The position numbers were made by a program, and so were the translations under genes. Of a stretch of DNA of 9,938 nucleotides, positions 1 through 6,367 are shown in pieces. The stretch lies in NCBI GenBank assembly GCA_029239935.1, contig JARBTY010000106.1:1-9938 (forward strand). The letters are read 5' to 3'. The notes beneath the pieces are model-generated. The model was given only the letters and a program-made list of their open reading frames with translations. It made no database searches and was not told the DNA's origin. The DNA is from Clostridia bacterium. Its GTDB lineage: Bacteria; Bacillota_A; Clostridia; Lachnospirales; Cellulosilyticaceae. Position 1 is the stretch's first letter, and every line of letters begins with the position of its first letter.

Positions 1-1
1 G

Positions 2-223
2 ATAAAGGGAGATTATTTATTAGATGACGGTATGCATAATATACGGGATTTTCATAAATCAGGAGGAATACCTATTGTTTTTGAAAGACCTCATAATGCG
101 CATGAGGCTGATGAATTTATAAGAGTAAAAGGGTGGCTCGATTTTGAAAAACTCATTATCAATACCTGTTATCCGCATCTATACGATGACTATTTTGGAT
201 TTAAAGATCAAGAAGTGATCTGA
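2..223 (+). CDS. 3' end of a probable HAD-family 5'-nucleotidase (NT5C-like), partial
   Basis: The reading frame is open to the left window edge and stops with TGA at 221-223, so only the last 73 codons are visible; an internal ATG at 32 is not the likely start. The visible part begins with IKGDYLLDDG, followed by a phosphosite-like segment and IVFERPHN. This resembles the C-terminal part of NT5C-type HAD phosphatases, where a DD pair (codons 8-9 here) helps bind Mg2+ and is followed by a 'hydrophobic-hydrophobic-F-x-x-P-x-N' strand. Such enzymes dephosphorylate (deoxy)nucleoside monophosphates in the cytoplasm. The nucleophile motif (DxDxT/V) would lie upstream, outside the window, so the assignment rests on the tail only. 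An intrinsic terminator follows 27 bases after the stop, so this gene ends its transcription unit. Another HAD subfamily is possible. Confidence 0.6.
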   Translation: MKGDYLLDDGMHNIRDFHKSGGIPIVFERPHNAHEADEFIRVKGWLDFEKLIINTCYPHLYDDYFGFKDQEVI

Positions 224-250
224 AATGTTACGGAAATATTAAAAAGTGTA

Positions 251-284
251 AAAGAAATATCTTGGAGAGATATTTCTTTTTTTA
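251..284 (+). terminator. Intrinsic terminator of the nucleotidase-like gene
   Basis: A perfect 12-bp stem (251-262 AAAGAAATATCT with 268-279) closes a 5-base loop and runs into a seven-T tract at 277-283. It lies 27 bases after the upstream stop codon and about 94 bases before the next promoter, which separates the two transcription units. Confidence 0.85.
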
Positions 285-377
285 TTGGGAAAAATCAGAA
301 AAATCACTGTGTGCATAGGATTAGTTAGTAATAGTCAAAATAGAAAAATAAACCAAAGTATAAATAATTGTAAAAGA

Positions 378-406
378 TTGACATTTTAGTTTGAGTATTT
401 TATAAT
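378..406 (+). promoter_or_regulatory. Perfect consensus sigma-A type promoter of the SH3-protein gene
   Basis: TTGACA (378-383) and TATAAT (401-406) are separated by exactly 17 bases. Transcription would start near 413, giving a leader of about 42 bases with a GAGGAGGAG ribosome binding site just before the ATG at 455. Both hexamers match consensus fully, which suggests strong, largely constitutive expression. No operator-like palindrome was noticed around it. Confidence 0.85.
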
Positions 407-454
407 AATTATGTAATAATTAATTAACAAATCTTAACAAAATGAGGAGGAGAG

Positions 455-1444
455 ATGAAATTTAATTATAAGATACTAACAGGTATGGCTATAGGGGTAG
501 TGAGCATTGGTAGTTTGAATGTTTTTGCAGCTAATATTGCCATTATATCAGATAAATCGGCAATTCTTACAAAACAAAATGCTGAAACGATGGTCTTAAA
601 AACTGGGGATAGGATTAAAATCATCTTAGATGAAGATTTTCAGAAAAGTGACATAGCGCAAGTCGATATGAACGGTACATATGGATATATTAATAAAAAT
701 GACATACAAGTAAAAGAAGTACAAACTAATATTTTAGTGAATGGGGCAAATCTAAGGCAAGAACCTGATCCACAAGCAGAGATCATAAAAAAACTGAATG
801 TAGGTACAAAGGTAACAGCCACTTATAAATATGTAGATTGGTATGCAGTAGAGCTTGAAGATGGAAAAACGGGATTTATTTATAAAGATCAGATTAACGA
901 AGACAATTTGTACTTAGTGGATCGTAAAAGCGCACAGCCTTTAAATACTTTATTGGCAAAATCCGCACCCGTAGAAGTGATTACATGGAGTGTGGCATCA
1001 GGGATTTTACCAAGGGGAGGCACTGCAACGATACAAGATGTTTATACAGGAAAAAGCTTTAATATCAAAAGAACTTTTGGGACAAACCATGCAGATGTAG
1101 AGGCCTTAACCATGGCAGATACGGCTATCATGAAAGAAATATGGGGAGGCTTCACTTGGGAGAGACGACCTGTTATTGTTCATATCAATGGCAGGCGGCT
1201 TGCAGCATCTATGGCAGGGATGCCTCATGCAGGCAAAGACAGTGCACCTAATCTATCTTATACAAGCGGCCTTTCAGGGGGATATGGTTATGGCCAAAAT
1301 CTTGACGCAGTCAAAGGAAATGGGATGAGTGGTGTATGTGACCTGCATTTTGTGGGCAGTAGAAAACATAAAGATGGCAATATCAGTGCAACCTCAGACC
1401 CTCTGCATCAGGCAGCGATTAAAGTAGCAGCAAAGTACAAATAA
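455..1444 (+). CDS. Exported SH3-domain protein with an uncharacterised C-terminal domain
   Basis: This 329-residue protein starts with a signal peptide (MKFNYK, then a hydrophobic stretch to about residue 20, with a likely cleavage site near VFAA, 23-26). Two bacterial SH3-like domains follow. The first is at about 28-86. The second, at about 91-147, is more canonical, with GANLRQEPDP at its N-terminus and GKTGFIYKDQI at its end; such domains usually bind cell-wall peptides. The C-terminal domain (about 173-329) holds many potentially catalytic or metal-binding residues: NHADVE (H212, D214, E216), H243, MPHAG (H258), CDLHF (D296, H298), H305 and DPLH (H318). I recall the same block in other clostridial SH3 proteins but know no function for it. 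It lacks the SHGCIRM-type motif of YkuD L,D-transpeptidases and the NlpC/P60 Cys-His pattern. The gene is monocistronic, with its own consensus promoter and terminator. A role in wall binding or remodelling is inferred, not shown. Confidence 0.85.
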   Translation: MKFNYKILTGMAIGVVSIGSLNVFAANIAIISDKSAILTKQNAETMVLKTGDRIKIILDEDFQKSDIAQVDMNGTYGYINKNDIQVKEVQTNILVNGANLRQEPDPQAEIIKKLNVGTKVTATYKYVDWYAVELEDGKTGFIYKDQINEDNLYLVDRKSAQPLNTLLAKSAPVEVITWSVASGILPRGGTATIQDVYTGKSFNIKRTFGTNHADVEALTMADTAIMKEIWGGFTWERRPVIVHINGRRLAASMAGMPHAGKDSAPNLSYTSGLSGGYGYGQNLDAVKGNGMSGVCDLHFVGSRKHKDGNISATSDPLHQAAIKVAAKYK

Positions 1445-1458
1445 ATCAATAGTATGCT

Positions 1459-1502
1459 AAAAACACCTAGACATAGATAGATTATGTAAAGGTGTTTTTC
1501 AT
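1459..1502 (+). terminator. Intrinsic terminator of the SH3-protein gene
   Basis: AAAAACACCT (1459-1468) pairs perfectly with 1490-1499, whose 3' arm ends in TTTTT. An inner stem (1471-1475 ACATA with 1483-1487 TATGT) extends the hairpin. It sits 15 bases after the stop codon. The flanking A and T runs make it potentially active in both directions. Confidence 0.75.
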
Positions 1503-1508
1503 TATTGG

Positions 1509-1538
1509 CTTACAAATTATGAATATTTGTGATATAAT
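1509..1538 (+). promoter_or_regulatory. Extended -10 promoter of the stalk-domain protein gene
   Basis: TATAAT (1533-1538) is preceded by TGA (1530-1532), forming an extended -10 element (TGnTATAAT). A weak -35 (CTTACA, 1509-1514, 4 of 6 matches) lies 18 bases upstream. Transcription would start near 1545, and the AGGAG ribosome binding site at 1559-1563 fits the ATG at 1572. Confidence 0.6.
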
Positions 1539-1571
1539 GGTAATTGATACTAGTACAAAGGAGATGATTAG

Positions 1572-3791
1572 ATGATAAATCAATTAAGAAAAATGGTATT
1601 AAAAGCGATACTATTAGGGATTTTGACGTTTATACCCACGGGTCTTATGGCACAATCTGAAAATACACTAAGCAAAAATACAGTAGTGGAGGAAAAGGGT
1701 TATCGATTTACTCTAGATGAGGCATCCAGACTTAAAATTGATCTCAAGGATCCTATTAAATATAGTGGTGCACCTGTTTTCTTTTATGTGAATTTAGAAA
1801 ATGCAAAGTGGCTTGAAGCCGTTAATACAAGCAATACAATTGCTAATTTCCCGGGGGCTGTCTTTACTAAGGTCAGTGACACGAAATTAGAAGTGAAATT
1901 AACTAATTCACTGAACAGCAGTATTTACTACATACCGCTTCTGACTGAACTAACAGGGGGAGAAGCTAAAGTGAGTGTAGATGGGGGCGGAACTGAGATA
2001 AGCAGCACACCTCTTACAGTGTTTGCAGTGACCAGTGACCAAAAACCTATTGTATCTACCGGCGATGTTACAGCTGTTAGAGATGAAGGGGTTGTAGCTA
2101 ACATTAAGATTGATGAGATTATAAAGGGCGCACTGGTAAACAGCGGTAAAGCGGCAGATCGAACCATTACTCTGACACTGCTTAATCCAAATTATGAATT
2201 TGAAAATGATAAGCCAGTGATTCAGACAAGCGGTGGGTTTTACAATATGACAACAAAAGCCGTTAATGATACAGGAAGCGGTACTTATGATATCTCGCAG
2301 ATAACAACAGGTTATGGAAAACTCTCAGCCACACAAGCTGATAAAGGAATTTTACATATTTACCTGCCAGAAAAGACTAACATTACAGCACCAGGAAGAT
2401 TAAATATCACTGAACTAACGGTGAAGGCGAAGACTAAAGAACTTCAATCAGGTAAAATTGAAATAGAAGTGAGCGGCCCTAGTTTAGAAAAACGAATTGT
2501 TACAGTGGCCCAAATCAAAGACTACAGCATTTCGGTTTTAAATAAACTCAGCAGCCCAGCAGCGATTAAGATGGGAAGCAAAGGGACTATCAATTTTTCT
2601 ATTAAAGAGAATGTAGTAGAAAGTATGGTTGAAGGAAAAACAGTGCAAGTTACTTTAGATAAGGGCTATTTTGCAGCAGTTAAAAATGCGGGAACCAGCA
2701 ATCTTTCTATAGGAAGCATCAAACTTAACAAACAAGATATTACGAAACAGCTCTCTGTTTCTGCCATACAGAAAGATGGCTATTTAACGGGATTTAGCTT
2801 TGATATTCCAAGGAGTATAGATAAAGACGAGCTGAATGAAATTCAGTTTGAAAACGTAGCAGTTTATGCACCTTCAAATGCTTCGGGCAATGTAAAACTT
2901 TTGGTTAATATAGCAGGTATCAAAGAAGAAGATGCGGCGACAGTAGCTGTTATAAAAGAAGTCGCTGAAATGATTTTCGAACCTATTAGATTAAAAGTAG
3001 GTGTTAAAGATCAAAAAGGTGGCAGACTTGTTATCACAGAAACGGACAAGGATATGATACAGGCAGGGGTGATAGAGCTGGAGATAGAGGCAGAGGCAGG
3101 TATTACTTTCCCAGACAAACCTGAGGTGACAGTTATAGAAGGAGATATTAAGCTTGGAGATGTCAGATATGATGGTGTTAAGCCTAATATGTTAAAAATA
3201 GAGGTGCTTCGTACTTCACGTAATGCTTCACGGATTGAAATTAAAAACTTTATTGTGACCGCAGACGGTACTGTACCAGATGGTGGATATATGCTTACTG
3301 TAAAGGGTAGTGCGCTTACACCGGATACAGGCCTTGGCGCATTAGAGTATAAAAATTTTATGATTGTTGGTAATGCCCCTGTTGAAGTAACAGTGCCAAC
3401 ACCAGTGGAGTCAGCTACAACTCTCTCTAAGTTTGTCATTGACAGTGCAATTTATGATGTAAATGGCGAAAAAAGAACGATGGATGCAAAGGCCTATTTA
3501 GAAGGCGGAAGAACGATGGTTCCTCTCAAATATGTAGCAGATGCTGTTGGTATCACAGGTAAAGCAATTAACTTTGACAAGGGTGTTATAACTATCCAGT
3601 CAGGTAAAAAAGTAATTACATTATATGATGGACAGAATACAGCAAAGGTTAATGGCGAAGAGCTAATGATAAATGGCAAAGTGATTGTAAAAGAAGGCAG
3701 AACTTATGTCCCAGTGGCTGAAATTGCAAGGCTGCTAGATGTAAAAGTAGTATGGAATGCCAATACAAAAACAGCTGTTTTTGAAAAATAA
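1572..3791 (+). CDS. Exported modular protein with C-terminal copper-amine-oxidase N-like (stalk) domain
   Basis: This 739-residue protein begins with a signal peptide (positive MINQLRKMVLK, hydrophobic core to about 20, likely cleavage after LMA at 25-27). The body, about 40-610, is rich in beta-prone segments and looks like several divergent copies of one module. Each copy ends in a similar strand-turn-strand motif: TGGEAKVSVDG at 128, SGKIEIEVSG at 293, SGNVKLLVNIAG at 438 and DGGYMLTVKG at 570. The last 119 residues (621-739) match the copper amine oxidase N-terminal-like family. Their signatures are RTMVPLKYVADAVG, a hydrophobic core with AKVNGEELMING, then GRTYVPVAEIARLLDVKVVW and a terminal TKTAVFE. 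Despite the family name, this domain has no amine oxidase activity; in Firmicutes it is common on exported proteins and probably acts as a structural or wall-associating module. No LPXTG sorting signal or C-terminal membrane anchor is present. Start: AGGAG at 1559-1563, eight bases before the ATG. The gene is monocistronic. A surface or matrix role is inferred. Confidence 0.85.
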   Translation: MINQLRKMVLKAILLGILTFIPTGLMAQSENTLSKNTVVEEKGYRFTLDEASRLKIDLKDPIKYSGAPVFFYVNLENAKWLEAVNTSNTIANFPGAVFTKVSDTKLEVKLTNSLNSSIYYIPLLTELTGGEAKVSVDGGGTEISSTPLTVFAVTSDQKPIVSTGDVTAVRDEGVVANIKIDEIIKGALVNSGKAADRTITLTLLNPNYEFENDKPVIQTSGGFYNMTTKAVNDTGSGTYDISQITTGYGKLSATQADKGILHIYLPEKTNITAPGRLNITELTVKAKTKELQSGKIEIEVSGPSLEKRIVTVAQIKDYSISVLNKLSSPAAIKMGSKGTINFSIKENVVESMVEGKTVQVTLDKGYFAAVKNAGTSNLSIGSIKLNKQDITKQLSVSAIQKDGYLTGFSFDIPRSIDKDELNEIQFENVAVYAPSNASGNVKLLVNIAGIKEEDAATVAVIKEVAEMIFEPIRLKVGVKDQKGGRLVITETDKDMIQAGVIELEIEAEAGITFPDKPEVTVIEGDIKLGDVRYDGVKPNMLKIEVLRTSRNASRIEIKNFIVTADGTVPDGGYMLTVKGSALTPDTGLGALEYKNFMIVGNAPVEVTVPTPVESATTLSKFVIDSAIYDVNGEKRTMDAKAYLEGGRTMVPLKYVADAVGITGKAINFDKGVITIQSGKKVITLYDGQNTAKVNGEELMINGKVIVKEGRTYVPVAEIARLLDVKVVWNANTKTAVFEK

Positions 3792-3804
3792 CATAGAAAT
3801 ATTG

Positions 3805-3861
3805 GAGGTCATTTTAAAAGCTGAGATTTAAACAGCTTTTAAAATGACCTCTTGTTTATTT
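3805..3861 (+). terminator. Long perfect hairpin, probable terminator of the stalk-domain gene
   Basis: A perfect 19-bp stem (3805-3823 with 3833-3851) closes a 9-base loop, 13 bases after the stop codon. The following tract (TTGTTTATTT, 3852-3861) is T-rich but interrupted, so termination may be less efficient than at the other sites. Each arm carries a TTTTAAAA palindrome. A hairpin protecting the mRNA 3' end is an alternative role. Confidence 0.65.
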
Positions 3862-3914
3862 GCAAAATAACTATTAAAATAAACAGATAAAATGGATAAA
3901 TAAGGAGAAATAAT

Positions 3915-4673
3915 ATGTATTTTGATTCCCATGCACATTATAATGACGAAAGTTTTGATGGAGACCGAGAGGAGCTGCTCTTAAGTATGCCGAGTCAGGG
4001 GGTAGAATTTATTGTTAATGCAGCAGCTGATATGGCATCTTGTTATGCTGGTATAGCATTAACTGATAAATACCCTTTTGTTTATTGCAGCGTAGGTGTA
4101 CATCCTCATGAGGTTAAGCATTTAAAAGAAGAAGATATGGCCGTGTTAAGAGAGCTTACCCAAAAAGAAAAGGTAGTGGCTATAGGAGAAATCGGCCTTG
4201 ACTATCATTATGATTTCTCACCTAGAGATGAGCAGAGAAAATGGTTTAAAGAGCAGCTGCTATTGGCTAAAGAGGTGGATTTACCAGTTATTATCCATAG
4301 CAGAGAAGCGAGTCAGGAAACTTTTGATATGATAGCAGAAAGTGGGGTTAAAGAAGGAGTCATACACTGTTTTTCGGGGAGTGCAGAGCTTGCTAAGGCA
4401 TATGTTAAAAAAGGATTTTATATTGGTATTGGAGGATCATTAACCTTCAAAAACGCTAAAAAAACTGTAGAAGTGGTCAAAGAGATTCCGCTGGAGAAAA
4501 TACTCATTGAGACAGATTGTCCCTATTTAACACCTACGCCCTTTAGAGGGCAGCGAAATGATTCATCTTATTTAAAGTACGTGGTAGAGAAAATAGCTGA
4601 AATTAAAGGGATAGACGCTATGTCTATAAGTGAAACGACTTGTCAAAGTGCAGTTAAATTATTTAGAATATAA
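3915..4673 (+). CDS. tatD: TatD-family metal-dependent deoxyribonuclease
   Basis: TatD enzymes are cytoplasmic metal-dependent hydrolases of the amidohydrolase (TIM-barrel) superfamily with 3'-5' DNA exonuclease activity, implicated in DNA repair or degradation. The 252 residues match the family's normal length, and all metal-site positions are visible: HAH (H6, H8) near the N-terminus, E92 in GEIGLDYH, H128 in VIIHSREA, H151 in IHCFSGS and D201 in ETDCPYLTP. The family's R-G-x-R-N segment (RGQRND, 211-216) is also present. Start: AAGGAG at 3902-3907, seven bases before the ATG. A weak promoter candidate (TTGTTT 3852-3857, 17 bases, TAAAAT 3875-3880) lies just after the preceding hairpin. In Bacillus the tatD homologue yabD precedes yabE and ksgA, and the same order is kept here. 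The gene is followed by its own terminator, so it is probably not cotranscribed with the yabE-like gene. The exact substrate in this organism is unknown. Confidence 0.95.
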   Translation: MYFDSHAHYNDESFDGDREELLLSMPSQGVEFIVNAAADMASCYAGIALTDKYPFVYCSVGVHPHEVKHLKEEDMAVLRELTQKEKVVAIGEIGLDYHYDFSPRDEQRKWFKEQLLLAKEVDLPVIIHSREASQETFDMIAESGVKEGVIHCFSGSAELAKAYVKKGFYIGIGGSLTFKNAKKTVEVVKEIPLEKILIETDCPYLTPTPFRGQRNDSSYLKYVVEKIAEIKGIDAMSISETTCQSAVKLFRI

Positions 4674-4705
4674 TAGCTTATAGCACCAAAAAAAATAGAA
4701 TAAAG

Positions 4706-4747
4706 AAATTAAAAAACAGCTTTTGTAAAAAGCTGTTTTTTAATTTT
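4706..4747 (+). terminator. Strong intrinsic terminator of tatD
   Basis: A 19-bp perfect stem (4706-4724 with 4728-4746) has a 3-base GTA loop around a CAGC/GCTG core, with A6 and T6 runs in its arms. The symmetric A/T flanks make it look bidirectional. It ends the tatD unit 33 bases after the stop codon. Confidence 0.85.
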
Positions 4748-5060
4748 GTATAGTTATACTAAACTTCTAGGATATAATTATTAAATAAAATAGAAAAAAC
4801 TTAAATAGTAAAATCTCCTAATAACTGTATTAAAATACAAAAACATGGACTGCAATTATTTTTTATGTTAAAAATTTCTAGTAATTGAATAAAAAAGAAA
4901 AAATGGACATATAATAGTTATTAATTAAATGTTACGTAATTGTTAAATGGCTTCGATTGTAAAAAAAAAAATAATCTACTCAAACCATTGATATAACGTT
5001 GAAATCCAATTTTTTTTAGAGGTTTTTTAGAAAAGAAATAAAAAAAGTATTACAAAAGGC
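4748..5060 (+). other. AT-rich intergenic stretch without a recognisable gene
   Basis: Between the tatD terminator and the candidate yabE promoter there are about 310 bases of very AT-rich sequence with homopolymer runs (A11 near 4961-4971, T8 near 5010-5017). No plausible coding frame with a ribosome binding site, no tRNA and no known riboswitch motif was recognised. A loosely repeated element of 34-37 bases ending in ATGGAC occurs at 4814-4850 and 4875-4908. A small palindrome, TTACGTAA, lies at 4932-4939. Confidence 0.5.
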
Positions 5061-5089
5061 TTGAAAGATTAGAAGAAATATATTACAAT
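5061..5089 (+). promoter_or_regulatory. Candidate promoter of the yabE-like gene
   Basis: TTGAAA (5061-5066) and TACAAT (5084-5089) are 17 bases apart, each matching consensus at five of six positions. Transcription would start near 5096 and give an untranslated leader of about 150 bases. A second, weaker pair (TTGAAA 5101-5106, TATTAC 5124-5129, 17-base spacing) lies just downstream. In such AT-rich sequence, chance matches are frequent. Confidence 0.5.
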
Positions 5090-5119
5090 TTGAAATGTAG
5101 TTGAAACAAGTTGATCTTA

Positions 5120-5148
5120 ATTTTATTACCAGACGATTGTAATAAAAT
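5120..5148 (+). repeat. Perfect 10-bp inverted repeat in the yabE leader
   Basis: ATTTTATTAC (5120-5129) and its exact reverse complement GTAATAAAAT (5139-5148) flank a 9-base spacer. No T tract follows, so it is not a standard terminator. It may be a regulator binding site or an RNA stem in the 5' leader about 25 bases after the proposed transcription start. Confidence 0.6.
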
Positions 5149-5173
5149 ACGGCTTATCAGATCGAAAAAAGAA

Positions 5174-5228
5174 AATCAAATTATTTTGATTAGTAAAGAT
5201 AGAACTAAACTTTTGATTAAAAGAGTTT
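5174..5228 (+). repeat. Two further small inverted repeats before the yabE ribosome binding site
   Basis: AATCAAA (5174-5180) pairs with TTTGATT (5185-5191) across a 4-base loop. AAACTTTT (5207-5214) pairs with AAAA (5219-5222) plus GTTT (5225-5228), with a two-base bulge. They are short and AT-only apart from a few G/C pairs, so chance is possible. They follow the 5120-5148 repeat in series and end eight bases before the ribosome binding site. Confidence 0.35.
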
Positions 5229-5247
5229 ATGTTTTAAGGAGGTAATC

Positions 5248-6261
5248 ATGAGGAATCGCAGTAGAATTGCTTTATTGGTTATAGTGTTGTTTATGCTAGG
5301 AGGAGTTAGTATTACAGCTTACCAATCACTATCAAAGATTATTATGTTAGTCGATGATGGTAAAGTGACTCAATACGAGACAGATGCAAGTACCGTAAAC
5401 GAATTATTACAGCAGTTAGAAATTACTGTAGACAGCAAAGATACAGTAACACCAAGCTTACAGACAAAAATAGAAGATAACATAAAAATTACTATAAATC
5501 GATGGAAGCCCACTGTTCGTTTGAATGTGAATGGAGAGAGTGTCACATTTAAAACAAATTTTAAAACAGTAGGCCAAATCATAACTGCAAAAGGTTTACA
5601 AGATGAAAAAGAATTATCTGTAGAGCCAGACCAAAATAAGGCGATAACAGACGATATGGAAATCATAGTCAAAACCAAAGAGGTTCAAACCATTGTAGAA
5701 GATAGACCAATAAGTTTTGACACAATAGAAAAAACAACTACAGAACTTAATCCAGGAGAAACAAAGGTTACACAAGAAGGTAAAAATGGATTAAAACAAG
5801 TGACCTTGGAAAAAATATTTGTAGGTGGTGAGCTTTTAGAAGAAATCGTCAAAGAAGTTGTTGTAAAAGAAGAAGCTCAGGATCAAATAACCCTTAAGGG
5901 TATTACAAATGCCATTAAAGACCCTGATACAGGAGAGAACTACGAATATACAAAAGTTTATGACATGGAGGCTACAGCTTACACAGACTCTGGAAAAGAT
6001 GGCTGGGGAAGTAAGACAGCAAGTGGCATAGATGTTTTTGTAGGCGTAGTTGCAGTGGATCCTAAAGTGATTCCACTAGGGACAAAACTGTATGTAGAAG
6101 GCTATGGTCTTGCTTTAGCGGCGGATACAGGCGGAGCTATAAAGGGCAAAAAAATTGACTTGTTTTTTAGAACAGAAAAAGAATGTTACAGATTTGGACG
6201 TAGGCCAAAGACTGTGTATGTGCTTAAAGATCAGTCTCTTAATATTGCTGAACTGAGATAA
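5248..6261 (+). CDS. yabE: YabE/RpfB-like cell-wall protein (DUF348, G5 and 3D domains)
   Basis: The 337-residue protein starts with a short basic segment and a membrane anchor or uncleaved signal (about 7-25). Two DUF348 repeats follow, at about 33-75 and 88-132. A G5 domain, probably binding wall sugars, spans about 146-208. The 3D domain (about 238-327) carries its three defining aspartates: D271 in AVDPKVIPLG, D293 in AADTGG and D304 in KIDLFF, plus MEATAYT and the TASG turn. The 3D domain is a double-psi beta barrel related to the MltA lytic transglycosylase core, so cleavage of peptidoglycan glycan strands is the likely activity. The actinobacterial Rpf catalytic domain is absent, as in Bacillus YabE. 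Start: AAGGAGGT at 5236-5243 fits the ATG. It lies between tatD and rsmA as in Bacillus, but the rnmV gene that usually separates yabE from rsmA is missing. A long leader with inverted repeats suggests regulation. The symbol is by architecture and position. Confidence 0.9.
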   Translation: MRNRSRIALLVIVLFMLGGVSITAYQSLSKIIMLVDDGKVTQYETDASTVNELLQQLEITVDSKDTVTPSLQTKIEDNIKITINRWKPTVRLNVNGESVTFKTNFKTVGQIITAKGLQDEKELSVEPDQNKAITDDMEIIVKTKEVQTIVEDRPISFDTIEKTTTELNPGETKVTQEGKNGLKQVTLEKIFVGGELLEEIVKEVVVKEEAQDQITLKGITNAIKDPDTGENYEYTKVYDMEATAYTDSGKDGWGSKTASGIDVFVGVVAVDPKVIPLGTKLYVEGYGLALAADTGGAIKGKKIDLFFRTEKECYRFGRRPKTVYVLKDQSLNIAELR

Positions 6262-6294
6262 AAATTGAACGATTGAATGACATAAGCTTAAGAT

Positions 6295-6324
6295 GGCAGG
6301 CCTTTTTGGTCTGCCCTTGTTTTA
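6295..6324 (+). terminator. Intrinsic terminator of the yabE-like gene
   Basis: GGCAGGCC (6295-6302) pairs with GGTCTGCC (6308-6315) through seven Watson-Crick pairs and one G-U, around a TTTTT loop. A CTTGTTTT tail follows. It is GC-richer than its surroundings and sits 33 bases after the stop codon, so rsmA is probably expressed from its own promoter or by read-through. Confidence 0.75.
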
Positions 6325-6353
6325 GTCTTGGGCAATATGGTATGATAACCTAG

Positions 6354-6359
6354 AAGGAG
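6354..6359 (+). promoter_or_regulatory. Ribosome binding site that fixes the rsmA start
   Basis: AAGGAG at 6354-6359 stands eight bases before the ATG at 6368. An in-frame GTG at 6359 overlaps the last base of this site and so cannot be the start served by it. The ATG at 6368 is therefore chosen. Confidence 0.85.
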
Positions 6360-6367
6360 TGAACAAC

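Noticed and set aside
971..1441. L,D-transpeptidase (YkuD) assignment for the C-terminal domain of the SH3 protein
   Set aside because: The SHGCIRM-like catalytic motif is absent; the only cysteine (C295 in GVCDLHF) is in a different context.
3011..3439. 142-codon open frame on the minus strand inside the stalk-domain gene
   Set aside because: It is a shadow of the well-supported + strand gene, with no recognisable product.
4748..5247. c-di-AMP (ydaO-type) riboswitch before the yabE-like gene, as often found for cell-wall genes
   Set aside because: The region is almost entirely A/T and lacks the GC-rich conserved blocks of that riboswitch.
6317..6346. Promoter for rsmA (TTGTTT 6317-6322, TGGTATGAT ending at 6346)
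   Set aside because: The -10 is reasonable, but the start would fall near 6353, leaving no room for the ribosome binding site at 6354-6359 to function normally; the -35 is poor and lies in the terminator tail.
6359..6367. GTG start for rsmA at 6359, giving three extra residues
   Set aside because: The GTG overlaps the AAGGAG ribosome binding site (6354-6359); the ATG at 6368 has correct eight-base spacing.
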